Below, one piece after another: positions 35,614-45,255 of a stretch of DNA of 64,000 bases (position 1 is its first letter; each line of letters opens with the position of its first letter). The DNA is from Alkalispirochaeta americana (lineage in GTDB: Bacteria; Spirochaetota; Spirochaetia; DSM-27196; Alkalispirochaetaceae): contig NZ_FTMS01000007.1 in NCBI RefSeq assembly GCF_900156105.1, forward strand, positions 101,806-165,805, given 5' to 3'. The position numbers were made by a program, and so were the translations under genes. Below the pieces are notes generated by a model. The model was not told the DNA's origin. It ran no database searches and was given only the letters and a program-made list of their open reading frames with translations.

Positions 35614-36917
35614 CGGGCGTTCCCTCTCCGGTGGTGGTTGCTTTCTTCACGTCTCCTGTTTCGAGAGACGAGGTGCTGGAGCATCTCGTGGGAGAGATGG
35701 CCGGAACAACGGGAATATCGGCCCGGGAGGTCCTGGCGGCTGTACTGGAGCGGGAAGGGTCTCTCTCGAGCCGTGTATCCGATGAGGTGGCCATGCCCCA
35801 CGCCATGTGGGAGGAGTTGAGCGAGACGGCCCTGGCTCTGGGAGTGTGTCCCTCCGGGGTCGATTGGGACGGACGGGAGCCTCCGGTGCGGCTGGTGACG
35901 CTTATGGTGGGGCCGGCCAGGGATCACCTCTCGGTGATGGCCGCTGTGGCACGGCGTCTGCAGGCCGAGGGGGCGGTGGATGCCGTGACGTCGGCAGGCT
36001 CTCCTCGGGAGGTGCGGACTCTTCTGTGCGGCAGCGGCGAGGAATCCGCCCCAGTGACGGTGCGGACCCTCACCGTTACGGCGGCCACGGTGGAGTATGC
36101 CGCGGAGCTTGCCCGGGTGCTTCCCCGCAACCCCGTGGTGGTGGCCGTGACCAATCCCCGGATTATGCGTCTCCTGGGGGTTCTGGCAGAGTCACCTCTG
36201 GCGGAACGGACCATTCTCGTGGGGCCTGTGCCTCCCCGGGAAGACTCTCCCGTGCGGGTCATTCCCACTGAACGGTTTCCCGAGGACGGTCGGGGGCTTG
36301 CCACGCTCACCTTGCTCCCCTTGATCGCCACGGGAGTTGTCACCGCCGAGAGCGAGGTCATTCTGGTTTCGGGCCGCGATCACCAGGGAGGGCTCGATGC
36401 GGTTCGTCTGGTCGATGTGGCGCGGGAGTTGCAGGTGCCCCGGGGCCTCTCTCCGGCACATCTCCCCCAGGGGGTTCTTCTGGAGGTGGTGATCCGGGCG
36501 CTTCACCTGGCGGCGGAGCTGGCGCTTCAGGGTCGGGAGGGCAAACCCCTGGGAACGATTATCGTTATCGGTGACGATTCCCGACTGGAGCAGCACAGCC
36601 AGCAGATGATTCTGAATCCCTTTGCGGGGCATCCCCGGGAGGCTCGAAATATTCTCGATCCCAGTCTGACCGAGACGGTGAAGGAACTGGCCAAGATCGA
36701 CGGGGCGTTTCTTGTGGCTGGCGATGGAACGATCGGGGCCGCCGGGATGCATCTCTCGGGAAAACCGGATCCCGGCGAGATGGAGTCCGGTTTGGGTGCG
36801 CGCCATGCCGCAGCCCTGGGGATAACTGCCGTGGCCGATGTTCTGGCAATTTGCCTGTCGGAATCGACAGGAACCATTACGCTTTTTTATGAGGGGCGCC
36901 GCATGATCCGCCGCTAG
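35610..36917 (+). CDS. EIIA - PK_C-like - diadenylate cyclase fusion
   Basis: 435 aa. Residues 5-140: PTS EIIA type-2 domain, with the phosphorylatable His at 64 in VAMPHA. Residues about 148-275: a domain resembling the C-terminal domain of pyruvate kinase, as in DacZ-type cyclases. Residues about 310-432: DisA_N/DAC domain, with GTIIVIGDDS, DGA (364-366) and GARHAAALG (396-404), expected to make c-di-AMP from two ATP. The second Arg of the usual RHR motif is Ala. c-di-AMP controls K+ and osmolyte uptake in other bacteria; the BCCT and MgtC genes nearby fit. Translationally coupled to the GH13 gene, linking it to sugar use. Confidence 0.85.
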   Translation: MTGVPSPVVVAFFTSPVSRDEVLEHLVGEMAGTTGISAREVLAAVLEREGSLSSRVSDEVAMPHAMWEELSETALALGVCPSGVDWDGREPPVRLVTLMVGPARDHLSVMAAVARRLQAEGAVDAVTSAGSPREVRTLLCGSGEESAPVTVRTLTVTAATVEYAAELARVLPRNPVVVAVTNPRIMRLLGVLAESPLAERTILVGPVPPREDSPVRVIPTERFPEDGRGLATLTLLPLIATGVVTAESEVILVSGRDHQGGLDAVRLVDVARELQVPRGLSPAHLPQGVLLEVVIRALHLAAELALQGREGKPLGTIIVIGDDSRLEQHSQQMILNPFAGHPREARNILDPSLTETVKELAKIDGAFLVAGDGTIGAAGMHLSGKPDPGEMESGLGARHAAALGITAVADVLAICLSESTGTITLFYEGRRMIRR

Positions 36918-36942
36918 AGGTTAACGGCTGGAGGCCATCGGC

Positions 36943-36994
36943 AATGCCAGGGCGCGATACCAGGACGCAATGCCACGACGCGACACCAGGGTGC
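36943..36994. repeat. Imperfect 26-bp tandem repeat
   Basis: Two 26-base units (36943-36968 and 36969-36994), 21 of 26 positions identical, each beginning AATGCCA, between the cyclase gene and mgtC. Confidence 0.7.
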
Positions 36995-37045
36995 CAGCAG
37001 GGGCTCCAATAGACGTGGTTCGGTGGATCGGCTAAAATTGGAGCT

Positions 37046-37753
37046 ATGTTAACCGATCCAATGCTTGATCCAATTCTCAATTTTCCCATTACCTCGGCCT
37101 GGGTTATGGCGATGCGCCTGGGCTTTGCCCTTCTGGCCGGCCTGGTGGTGGGGCTGGAGCGGGCCTGGAGCAACCAGCCCGCAGGAATGCGAACCCACAT
37201 GATCCTGGCCCTGGGGGCCTGCGGCGTGATGCTTCTTTCGCAGCTTATTCCCCTTCGTTTTGCCAATGCCGCCATGGGGGGCGATCCGGGGCGCATGGCC
37301 GCCCAGGTAATCAGCGGAATCGGCTTTCTGGGTGGTGGAGCAATCCTCAAGTTCGGTTTCAACGTGCGGGGGCTCACCACGGCGGCATCCATCTGGACCA
37401 TCTCGGTGGTGGGTCTTGTGTTTGGTGCCGGCTTCTACCTTCTGGGACTGATCATGACGGTGCTGCTCTTTTTCAACCTTCACGTCATGGAACGGATCGA
37501 GGATCTTTTTCTGGTTCGCCAGGATATGCGAATTATCACGGTGATCTTTGATTCCAGGAATCTGGTGATCAAGGACATCACCAAAGCTGTTCGTGATGCC
37601 GTGGCGGTCAAGAAGATCGCCATCGAGGAGGTGGTGGATACCAGCGAGACCGAGATTCAGATCGTGTGCCGTATCCCCGAGACCCAGAGCATCAGGAAGA
37701 TCTTCGATATGATAAAAAACAAGGGTCCGGTGAAGCGAATCAAGATTGACTGA
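37046..37753 (+). CDS. MgtC/SapB-family membrane protein
   Basis: 235 aa. Five N-terminal membrane helices with the MgtC signatures GLVVGLERAWSNQPAGMRTH and ISGIGFLGGGAIL, then a cytoplasmic C-terminal domain (about residues 150-235) with an ACT-like fold pattern. MgtC proteins act in growth at low Mg2+ and in modulating ATP synthase or P-type ATPases; they are not Mg2+ transporters themselves. A TAAAAT -10 ends 7 bases before the ATG, with GGAG between them. It follows the cyclase by 128 bases. Confidence 0.9.
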   Translation: MLTDPMLDPILNFPITSAWVMAMRLGFALLAGLVVGLERAWSNQPAGMRTHMILALGACGVMLLSQLIPLRFANAAMGGDPGRMAAQVISGIGFLGGGAILKFGFNVRGLTTAASIWTISVVGLVFGAGFYLLGLIMTVLLFFNLHVMERIEDLFLVRQDMRIITVIFDSRNLVIKDITKAVRDAVAVKKIAIEEVVDTSETEIQIVCRIPETQSIRKIFDMIKNKGPVKRIKID

Positions 37754-37796
37754 GAAAGAAGGGGCGCTCACTCGAAGGTGGTTTTCAGGGTTTCCG

Positions 37797-37845
37797 AAAA
37801 AAGAGCCCCGCTCCGGCGAGAGGTGACCTCGGCCGCAGCGGGGCT
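37797..37845 (-). terminator. Terminator of the small lipoprotein gene
   Basis: A 9-base-pair outer stem AGCCCCGCT / AGCGGGGCT (37804-37812, 37837-37845) with an inner GAGGT/ACCTC stem, followed on the minus strand by a T-run (A-run 37797-37802 on plus). Confidence 0.85.
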
Positions 37846-37875
37846 GTTGTGCAAGATTCCGTCGGTCCCTTTGGG

Positions 37876-38007
37876 TCAGTTCAGGGGCTGTTCGGCAGGA
37901 AGCTGATCCATCTCGCCCTCTTCAATAGGTTCGCAGGCTGCGAAGGCCAGGGTCAGGGCAGACGCTGCCACAGCGAGAACAACCATCTTTTTCACAATAC
38001 TCTTCAT
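37876..38007 (-). CDS. Very small lipoprotein (43 aa)
   Basis: Begins MKSIVKKMVVLAVAASALTL and continues to a lipobox-like AFAAC at about residue 24; the mature part is only about 20 residues, acidic (EPIEEGEMDQLPAEQPLN). AGGAGG lies 7 bases before the ATG, and a dedicated terminator follows 30 bases after the stop, so it is a real stand-alone gene. It resembles entericidin-like peptides in size and layout, but no sequence family is recognised. Phe at lipobox -3 is tolerated in spirochaetes. Confidence 0.75.
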   Translation of the reverse strand: MKSIVKKMVVLAVAASALTLAFAACEPIEEGEMDQLPAEQPLN

Positions 38008-38183
38008 GTCCAGTCCTCCTCAAAAAATGATATCTCGATTGTAGTGGAGGCATGTCAGGGAACCGTCTTCTCAAGGTGAAGATTTTTTCAAGATTGACCG
38101 GGGCTGGTCTGTCCTGCCACGGGCGGCCTGAGACCTGCGGTGTGTGATCTTTGCCGTGGGGCGCGCAGGGAGGCCGCCAGAGC

Positions 38184-38216
38184 AAAAAAAAGAGGACCCG
38201 CCCTCGGCGCGTCCTC
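38184..38216 (-). terminator. Terminator of the Bax-inhibitor gene
   Basis: On the minus strand a hairpin GAGGAC...GTCCTC (38192-38216) is followed by eight U residues (A-run 38184-38191 on plus). The 38008-38183 interval otherwise holds only the upstream region of the small lipoprotein gene. Confidence 0.88.
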
Positions 38217-38251
38217 CATGAAGGGGGTTCCGATACACAGGCCGGGGCGGC

Positions 38252-38959
38252 CTAGCGGCGGTTTCCCATGAACCTCAACAGAAAAAGGAAGAGGTTGATA
38301 AAGTCCAGATACAACTTGAGGGCTCCCATGATGGAGACCCGCATGTAATCAGCCTCGTCGGCGGAGCTTCCCAGCTGGCGGCTCCAGTTCTTGATGATCT
38401 GGGTGTCGTAGGCGGTGAGCCCCATGAAGAGGAAGACCCCGAAAAAGGAGATGGCGTACTCGAAAGAGGAGCTTCCCAGAAACATGTTCACCACCGAGGC
38501 GATGATCAGACCGATGAGGCCGGCAAAGAGATATTGCCCCAGGCCTCCCAGATCCCGCTTGGTAGTCACGGCGTAGAAGCTCAGGACACCAAAGGTTGCG
38601 GCGGCCACAAAAAAGGCCTGGCTGATGCTGGCGGCGGTGTAGACCAGGAAGATCGTCGAGAGGGTCACCCCGTTCAAGACGGAATAGCCGGCAAAGGCCA
38701 GGGTTGCCGCTGTGGGGCTCATGGCATGGACGCGGGCAGACAGCAGGAAGACCAAAGCCAGCTGGGCAATGATGATACCAAAGAAGAGGCCCCGGTTCAT
38801 GATGATCGTTCTGATCAGCTGGGGGTTCCCTGCAACGTAGAGTGCTACGGCACCGGTAATGCCCAGGCCCAGGGTCATCCAGATGTAGACGTTTCGCAGA
38901 ACGCTTCGTTCTGCCACGGCGGACGCGCCGTAGGGTCGTATATTTTCCTGAAATTGCAT
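38252..38959 (-). CDS. Bax inhibitor-1 family membrane protein
   Basis: 235 aa with seven hydrophobic helices, the TMBIM/YbhL pattern: RSVLRNVYIWMTLGLGITG at the N-terminus, GYSVLNGVTLSTIF, GLTAYDTQIIKNW (the conserved Asp of the pH-gated pore) and a final LDFINLFLFLLRFMGNR. Bacterial members are proton-dependent Ca2+ leak channels. The start at 38959 has AGGAGAG upstream. Monocistronic, with its own terminator. Confidence 0.92.
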   Translation of the reverse strand: MQFQENIRPYGASAVAERSVLRNVYIWMTLGLGITGAVALYVAGNPQLIRTIIMNRGLFFGIIIAQLALVFLLSARVHAMSPTAATLAFAGYSVLNGVTLSTIFLVYTAASISQAFFVAAATFGVLSFYAVTTKRDLGGLGQYLFAGLIGLIIASVVNMFLGSSSFEYAISFFGVFLFMGLTAYDTQIIKNWSRQLGSSADEADYMRVSIMGALKLYLDFINLFLFLLRFMGNRR

Positions 38960-39005
38960 TGTTACTCTCCTGTTGGACAATAAACTACTATGATGGTGCA
39001 AAAAG

Positions 39006-40313
39006 TCAAGTCTCTCCGGGCAAGGGGATCTCCGGGCAAGAGTCGTCGGGGCTCACCGTTCCCGGGATACCCTGTGCCAGCCGGTGAAACCCCCGGGAGA
39101 GTGTCTCTTCCCTGTTGAGGCAGGTCGCGACAAACCAGGGGTCCAGCTCCCCCGTCACGGAGCGGTCCAGGCCGTAGAGGTAGCCCGGATGAACCAGCAC
39201 CCCCGTTTCATGGAGGAGCCGGATTGCGATCGCTTCGTCGTCCAGGGTTCCAAACCGGTGGGCGCAGAAGGTTGCTTCCAGGCGAAAGGGCAGGTGGATT
39301 CCGCCTCCCGGGGTGAACTCCCCCGGGAAGGATGTCTGGGGGAGGGTTGCCAGGAGTTCCCGGGCGAGAGAGCGCCGCCTTCCAACGGTTCGGGCCAGTG
39401 TCTCCCGGTCCGAAGCTGCTTCGGGAGAGAGAAAGATCAGCCCCGCCGCCTCGGCAAAGCCCGAGACGGTGAGGTAGGTGTCGTGCAGGGTATCGAGGCG
39501 GTCCCGGGCGCGATCAACCGGGGCAGGGGCCCCGTGGATCGCGATCCATCCCAACTTGACCTCCGGGGCAGCGCAGAGTTTGGAAAGCCCGTTCAGGGTG
39601 AAAAGGGGAAGCTCGCTTTCCCGGGCAAACGTGGCGGGCCGGGGCAGGGCGGTTCCGGGGGGCCGGAAGCTGCTGAAAACCTCATCGCAGAGAAGGCTGC
39701 ACCCCCGCAAGGAGCAGACTCTGAAAAGCTCCCGGAGTTCTTCCGGGGGATAGATCGCTCCCGTGGGATTATTGGGCGAGACCAGGACCAGTGCCAGAGG
39801 ATCGTGGCGCAGGACCGTCTCGATAGCCGGGGCCAGGCAACTGAAGCCCTCCCGGGGCGACAGGTGATATCCCAGGGGCGAGAGGCCTGCCGAGGTGACC
39901 ACCTCCTCCAGGAGGGGATAGCCCGGCACGGGCAGGGCCACCAGGGCGTTGCGGCGGGGATGCTCCTCCCGCAGGTGCTGAAAGATCAGGGAATAGGAGA
40001 CGCTGGAGCCGCTGGTGAGCAGGATCTGGTCAGGCCCTGCGGGAAGGCCGTCGGCTTCCAGATAGCGGGCGATTCCCTGGCGGGTTTCATGATCGCCTGC
40101 TCCCGAGGGCCGGTATTCCCGGCGGGCTCGCCACCGCTCCCAGCTCGCCTGGTACCATGGTTCGGGAAAGGAGAGGCCCCCGGCGGAGAAGCTGCTGTTG
40201 GTCAGGTCGATATACCCGGCCCCGTTCGATCCGTGGTGGCCCGATCCCCGCAGGGCCTGGTCACGGCGAAGCAGCTCCCGGCGAGCTGCCTCCAGAGGTG
40301 TTATCGGTTTCAT
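39006..40313 (-). CDS. PLP-dependent aminotransferase, class I/II
   Basis: 435 aa, fold type I. Seen: LTSGSSVSYSLIFQHL (cofactor phosphate site), LVSPNNPTGAIYPPEEL, LLCDEVFSSF with the Asp that pairs with the pyridine ring, and the Schiff-base Lys in LNGLSKLCAAPEVKLGW. The nearest general type is the AlaA/AspC branch; the amino-acid substrate is unknown. It is divergent from the FGGY kinase across 44 bases. Confidence 0.88.
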   Translation of the reverse strand: MKPITPLEAARRELLRRDQALRGSGHHGSNGAGYIDLTNSSFSAGGLSFPEPWYQASWERWRARREYRPSGAGDHETRQGIARYLEADGLPAGPDQILLTSGSSVSYSLIFQHLREEHPRRNALVALPVPGYPLLEEVVTSAGLSPLGYHLSPREGFSCLAPAIETVLRHDPLALVLVSPNNPTGAIYPPEELRELFRVCSLRGCSLLCDEVFSSFRPPGTALPRPATFARESELPLFTLNGLSKLCAAPEVKLGWIAIHGAPAPVDRARDRLDTLHDTYLTVSGFAEAAGLIFLSPEAASDRETLARTVGRRRSLARELLATLPQTSFPGEFTPGGGIHLPFRLEATFCAHRFGTLDDEAIAIRLLHETGVLVHPGYLYGLDRSVTGELDPWFVATCLNREETLSRGFHRLAQGIPGTVSPDDSCPEIPLPGET

Positions 40314-40322
40314 GGTTTCTCA

Positions 40323-40351
40323 TTGTGGCAAGGAGAAGGACCGTTTACAAT
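40323..40351 (+). promoter_or_regulatory. FGGY kinase promoter, leaderless
   Basis: TTGTGG (40323-40328), 17-base spacer, TACAAT (40346-40351); the ATG at 40358 begins 6 bases after the -10. AGGAGAAGG at about 40331 is too far away to be its ribosome site. Confidence 0.5.
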
Positions 40352-40357
40352 AGCCCC

Positions 40358-41866
40358 ATGGCCAAGGACGCACTAGCAGTATTCGATGTGGGCAAGACGA
40401 ACAAAAAGGTTCTGATCTACGACCGCACTTTGAACGTCGTGGATCGCCGGTACCGCCATTTTGATACGCTCCTGCAGGAGGGGGTGGAGGTAGAGCCCCT
40501 GGAAGCGATCCAGGAGTGGTTTCTTGATACCCTGGGAGAGCTTGCTCGGGACCATTCGATCATTTCCATCGGGATCACCACCCACGGGGCGTCGATGGTC
40601 TTTCTTGATGACCAGGGGATCCCGGTGTGTCCCCTGGTGTCCTATACGCATCAGCCACCGCAGGAGCTGCATCAGCAGTTTTTTGACGCCCTGGGGGCAT
40701 CCCGGGAGGAGTTGCAGCAGCGCACCGCCACGGTGGAGCTCAAGCCCCTGATCAACCCCGCCAAGCTGGCCTTTTTTTGCCGTTCCCGCTGGCCCGAGGA
40801 GTTTGCCCGGGTTCGGCATGCGCTCTTTCTGCCTCAGTATTTTGCCTGGCTTCTCACGGGTCAGCACAGTTCTGACTATACCTACGCAGGGTGCCACACC
40901 TACCTGTGGAATTTTTCCTCCTGGTCCTGGGATGCCCAGGTTCTGGCCGGGGTGGGGCTCGAAGGGGCTGTTCCCCCGGAGCCCCGGAGCCCCTGGTGTC
41001 CGGCAGGGACGGTCCTTCCCCAGGTGGCCCGCAGCCGGGGCCTCTCCCCAGAGACAACCGTTGCCACGGGCATCCACGACAGCAACGCCTCGCTTTTGCC
41101 CTACCTGCTCAGGAAAGGGTCCGAGCGGTTTGTCCTGAACAGCACCGGCACCTGGTGCGTGGCGATGCACCCCACCACAGGCCCCGTGACCTTTCGTCCC
41201 GACGAGGTGGGAAAATCGGTGTTCTACAATATTTCCGCCTTCGGCGATCCCGTAAAGACCACCATTCTCCTGGGAGGGCTCGAGTTCGGGACCTACCGGG
41301 AAATCCTTGAGCAGTTCCACGGTGACCACGACCTTCCTCCCTTTAACACGGCCCTCTACCAGCGGGTTATCGAGGGGTGTCACCAGTTTATCATTCCCGG
41401 GGTTGTACCCGGGACAGGGCAGTTTCCCGATTCCCGACCCCGGATTATCGACGAGGGGCGGGAGTACCTTCTGGAGGATATCCGGCAGGGGCGGGTGGTT
41501 CCTCCCATCTTGCAGGATCTGCCCAGGGCCTACGCGGTGCTGAATCTCTCTCTGGCGTTGCAAAGCAAAACCGCCCTGGAGCGGGTGGGTCTTGCTCCGG
41601 GGGTTTCGCTCTTTACCGAAGGGGGCTTTCGGAATAACCGGGATTACAACGCCCTCCTGGCGGCCTTTTTCCCCGATTCTCCCCTCTTTCTGACGAATAT
41701 TGAGGAGGCCACCTCTCTGGGAGCGGCGATCACGGCTCTGGCAGCCCGGGAGGGCAGAGACCCCCGGGAGTATCGGGATCTTTTTGAGATTGAGGAGTTT
41801 TCCGTCCCCTCCGTGGCCTTCCATGGCCTCGGGGAGTACGAACGGGCCTTCCGGGATCTGGTCTGA
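40358..41866 (+). CDS. FGGY-family carbohydrate kinase
   Basis: 502 aa, ATP-dependent sugar kinase of the FGGY fold: N-terminal FDVGKTNKKVLIYD phosphate loop, GITTHGASMVFLD, the catalytic Asp in TGIHDSNASLLPYL, LNSTGTWCVAMHP, and the C-terminal FTEGGFRNNRDYNALLAAFF. It resembles the rhamnulokinase/fuculokinase branch more than xylulokinase, but the sugar cannot be fixed. It could serve the xylose route for which no xylB is seen. Not coupled to hisA, 75 bases downstream. Confidence 0.88.
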   Translation: MAKDALAVFDVGKTNKKVLIYDRTLNVVDRRYRHFDTLLQEGVEVEPLEAIQEWFLDTLGELARDHSIISIGITTHGASMVFLDDQGIPVCPLVSYTHQPPQELHQQFFDALGASREELQQRTATVELKPLINPAKLAFFCRSRWPEEFARVRHALFLPQYFAWLLTGQHSSDYTYAGCHTYLWNFSSWSWDAQVLAGVGLEGAVPPEPRSPWCPAGTVLPQVARSRGLSPETTVATGIHDSNASLLPYLLRKGSERFVLNSTGTWCVAMHPTTGPVTFRPDEVGKSVFYNISAFGDPVKTTILLGGLEFGTYREILEQFHGDHDLPPFNTALYQRVIEGCHQFIIPGVVPGTGQFPDSRPRIIDEGREYLLEDIRQGRVVPPILQDLPRAYAVLNLSLALQSKTALERVGLAPGVSLFTEGGFRNNRDYNALLAAFFPDSPLFLTNIEEATSLGAAITALAAREGRDPREYRDLFEIEEFSVPSVAFHGLGEYERAFRDLV

Positions 41867-41941
41867 GGACGGACCCCCGGCGAGACGCCCAGGGATTTGC
41901 CGGGCCACCATGCGGCGGTTCGAAATAAAGGAGTGCAGATA

Positions 41942-42688
41942 ATGAACATGGAGATTATTCCCGCGATAGATCTTATCGAGGGCCGGTGTGTCCGTTTGCG
42001 CCAGGGAGCGTATCAGGAGAGTACCGTCTACGACGGCGATCCCCTGGACGTAGCCCGAAGCTTCGAGGAGGCCGGGGCAAAGCGGATTCATCTGGTCGAT
42101 CTCGACGCTGCCCGGGGAAGCGGCAGCAACCTGGACACGATAGGCCGGATACGGCGAGGTGTCTCCTGCCGGCTGGAGGTTGGAGGCGGAGTTCGGGATC
42201 AGGATGCGCTGGAGCGGATTCTGGATCTGGGGATCGACTACGCGATTGTGGGCACCGTCCTGGCCCGAAACCCCGATCTGGTGGCCCGCTGGGCGGCGGG
42301 AGACCACCGGGGTGAACGGATGCTTGCGTCCATCGACGCCCGGGACGGACGCGTCCAGGTGGCGGGCTGGCAGGAATCCTCGGGAGTCCTGGCCACGGAG
42401 CTGGCCAGAATCGCCGGCGAGATCGGCCTCGCGGCGGTGGAGTACACCAATATCGCCCGGGACGGGATGCTCTCCGGTCCCGACGTGGCTGGTACCGTCG
42501 AGGTGGCCCGTGCCACGTCGCTGCCGGTGATTCTCTCGGGAGGAATTGCCGCAACGGCCGATACCGAGACGATCCTCCAGGAGGGACAGGAGCTCCAGGG
42601 CTTTATCGTGGGACGGGCGCTCTACGAGGGCGCCTTCTCTCTGGAGGAGGCTCTGGGGATTGTTGCCGCCCGGGAGGACAGGTCATGA
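41942..42688 (+). CDS. hisA: ProFAR isomerase (histidine synthesis)
   Basis: Isomerises phosphoribosylformimino-AICAR-phosphate, an Amadori step of histidine synthesis. TIM barrel, 248 aa. Seen: the first catalytic Asp in IIPAIDLIEG, GGGVRDQDALERIL phosphate site, the second Asp in YTNIARDGMLSGPD, and SGGIA. The ATG at 41942 has AAAGGAG upstream; ATG 41948 is also possible. ATGA overlap with hisE. The rest of the his operon is not here. Confidence 0.93.
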   Translation: MNMEIIPAIDLIEGRCVRLRQGAYQESTVYDGDPLDVARSFEEAGAKRIHLVDLDAARGSGSNLDTIGRIRRGVSCRLEVGGGVRDQDALERILDLGIDYAIVGTVLARNPDLVARWAAGDHRGERMLASIDARDGRVQVAGWQESSGVLATELARIAGEIGLAAVEYTNIARDGMLSGPDVAGTVEVARATSLPVILSGGIAATADTETILQEGQELQGFIVGRALYEGAFSLEEALGIVAAREDRS

Positions 42689-43266
42689 CCCGGCTTATTG
42701 TAGTCGATGCCGGAGGGATTGTCGAAGCGGTGCTGGGGTGCAACGAGAAGAGCCGTGCCAAGACCCTGGAGCAGGGTGAGCTCTGGGTTGTCATGCCGGA
42801 AAACGGCCGGGTTCTTCCCTACCGGGGCGGAGGGGTCCAGTGCGGTTCCTTTCGGCCAGGGCCGGAGGAGGCCTGGTATCAGGTAAATCTTCTGGAAGGA
42901 TCTGAAGGAGCTCCGAGCGGCCCCGGGGATGCTCCGTCCCGGGAACATTCCGGTGTCACTCCGGAAGAAGAACGGCCCGGGGACGATCTGGTTCTGCCGG
43001 TTCTCTCGCCGCTGGCCGACCTGATCGCAGAGCGGCGCAGGACCATGCCCGAGGGATCCTACACCACCCACCTCTTCTCCAAGGGGCCCGGAAAGATCCG
43101 GAAAAAGACAGGCGAGGAGGCGGTAGAGCTGATCCTCGCCGAGGATCGTCAGGAGATCATCGGCGAAGCGGCGGACCTGCTCTACCACACCATGGTGCTG
43201 CTGGAGCAGGAGGGTATCCGTCTGGAGACTGTTGTCAGCGAGCTTGGCCGGCGCCACTCGGGCTGA
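42685..43266 (+). CDS. hisE: HisIE-like protein: active HisE, degenerate HisI domain
   Basis: 193 aa. The C-terminal 95 residues are phosphoribosyl-ATP pyrophosphohydrolase, with SYTTHLFSKGPGKIRKKTGEEAVELILA and the EAADLLYHTMVLL helix that bind Mg2+. The N-terminal 75 residues look like a decayed PRA-cyclohydrolase (HisI): LGCNEKSRAKTLEQGELW aligns with the MNEEALRKTLETG region, but the zinc motifs (CDxD and GPxCHTG..SCF) are absent. A linker of low complexity joins them. So HisI activity must come from elsewhere. Confidence 0.8.
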   Translation: MTRLIVVDAGGIVEAVLGCNEKSRAKTLEQGELWVVMPENGRVLPYRGGGVQCGSFRPGPEEAWYQVNLLEGSEGAPSGPGDAPSREHSGVTPEEERPGDDLVLPVLSPLADLIAERRRTMPEGSYTTHLFSKGPGKIRKKTGEEAVELILAEDRQEIIGEAADLLYHTMVLLEQEGIRLETVVSELGRRHSG

Positions 43267-43293
43267 CCCCGGCGGTGGCGCTGCTCCCGGTGC

Positions 43294-44511
<1,218 letters not shown>

Positions 44512-45255
44512 TTATTTCTCCGGCGGCTGCCATACCCCCTGGCGCTCCTCGCCGGGGCGGTTGGGGATGCGGAACTTCATGCCTGGCTGGATCAGGCGGG
44601 GGTTTTCGGGATCCTGCAAAATGTGTTTGTTGGCCTCGTAGAGGATCGGCCAGAGGGAGCTGTCGCCGTAGACAAAATCGTAGCCCGCGATCCGGTAGAA
44701 GGAATCTCTCCGTTCGGGGATCAGGCGCACCACGTAGGCGGCGGGCAGGGTATCCCGCTCCAGGGGCGGGGTTATCATCTCCTGGCGTGGTTCCCGGGCC
44801 TCCCGCACGGGCTGCAACGGAGAGATGGTGTCCCGTACCAGGCGAAAGAGGGGAAAGCTCTCCTCAAAACGGCGTTCTGCAAAATGCTCTTCTGCCTCTT
44901 CCATGGTAGCCCTGGCCAGGGCGTGTTCTTCCGGGTAGTGGGTGGCTGCGTCTATCCTGGTGGCATAGATCAGCTGTTCCCGGGCCCGGTTGCGCATGCT
45001 GTTGGCCCGGAAGGCCCAGACCTGTTCCTCGGCCCAGACTATGGCCCGTTCCCGTTCCTGTTCTGCTTCGGCTACGAGGGCCATGGCCTGTTCGTAGAGC
45101 CCCTCCTCCATGAGCTGTTCTGCCTGCAGGCGCAGATCCCGGGCACGGCGGGCGTGGGGATTGTCCTCCAGGAGGTTTTGCGCTGTCGCCGAGGGTACCG
45201 CCAGCATCAGGGTGCAGAGCAGCAAGAAGAGCAGGCTGAAAAGATGTTTATTCAT
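44512..45255 (-). CDS. Periplasmic protein with C-terminal LysM-like domain
   Basis: 247 aa: signal peptide (about residues 1-25), a long alpha-helical region rich in Glu, Ala and Arg (about 30-150), then a LysM-type module YRIAGYDFVYGDSSLWPILYEANK ... NPRLIQPGMKFRIP that should bind peptidoglycan. The start overlaps by 8 bases the upstream lipoprotein gene, so both are made together and may form an envelope complex. Confidence 0.75.
   Translation of the reverse strand: MNKHLFSLLFLLLCTLMLAVPSATAQNLLEDNPHARRARDLRLQAEQLMEEGLYEQAMALVAEAEQERERAIVWAEEQVWAFRANSMRNRAREQLIYATRIDAATHYPEEHALARATMEEAEEHFAERRFEESFPLFRLVRDTISPLQPVREAREPRQEMITPPLERDTLPAAYVVRLIPERRDSFYRIAGYDFVYGDSSLWPILYEANKHILQDPENPRLIQPGMKFRIPNRPGEERQGVWQPPEK

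Noticed and set aside
33859..36917. GH13 and EIIA genes as a classical sugar PTS operon
   Set aside because: No EIIB or EIIC component is present; the EIIA domain is fused to a cyclase, so a regulatory role is more likely.
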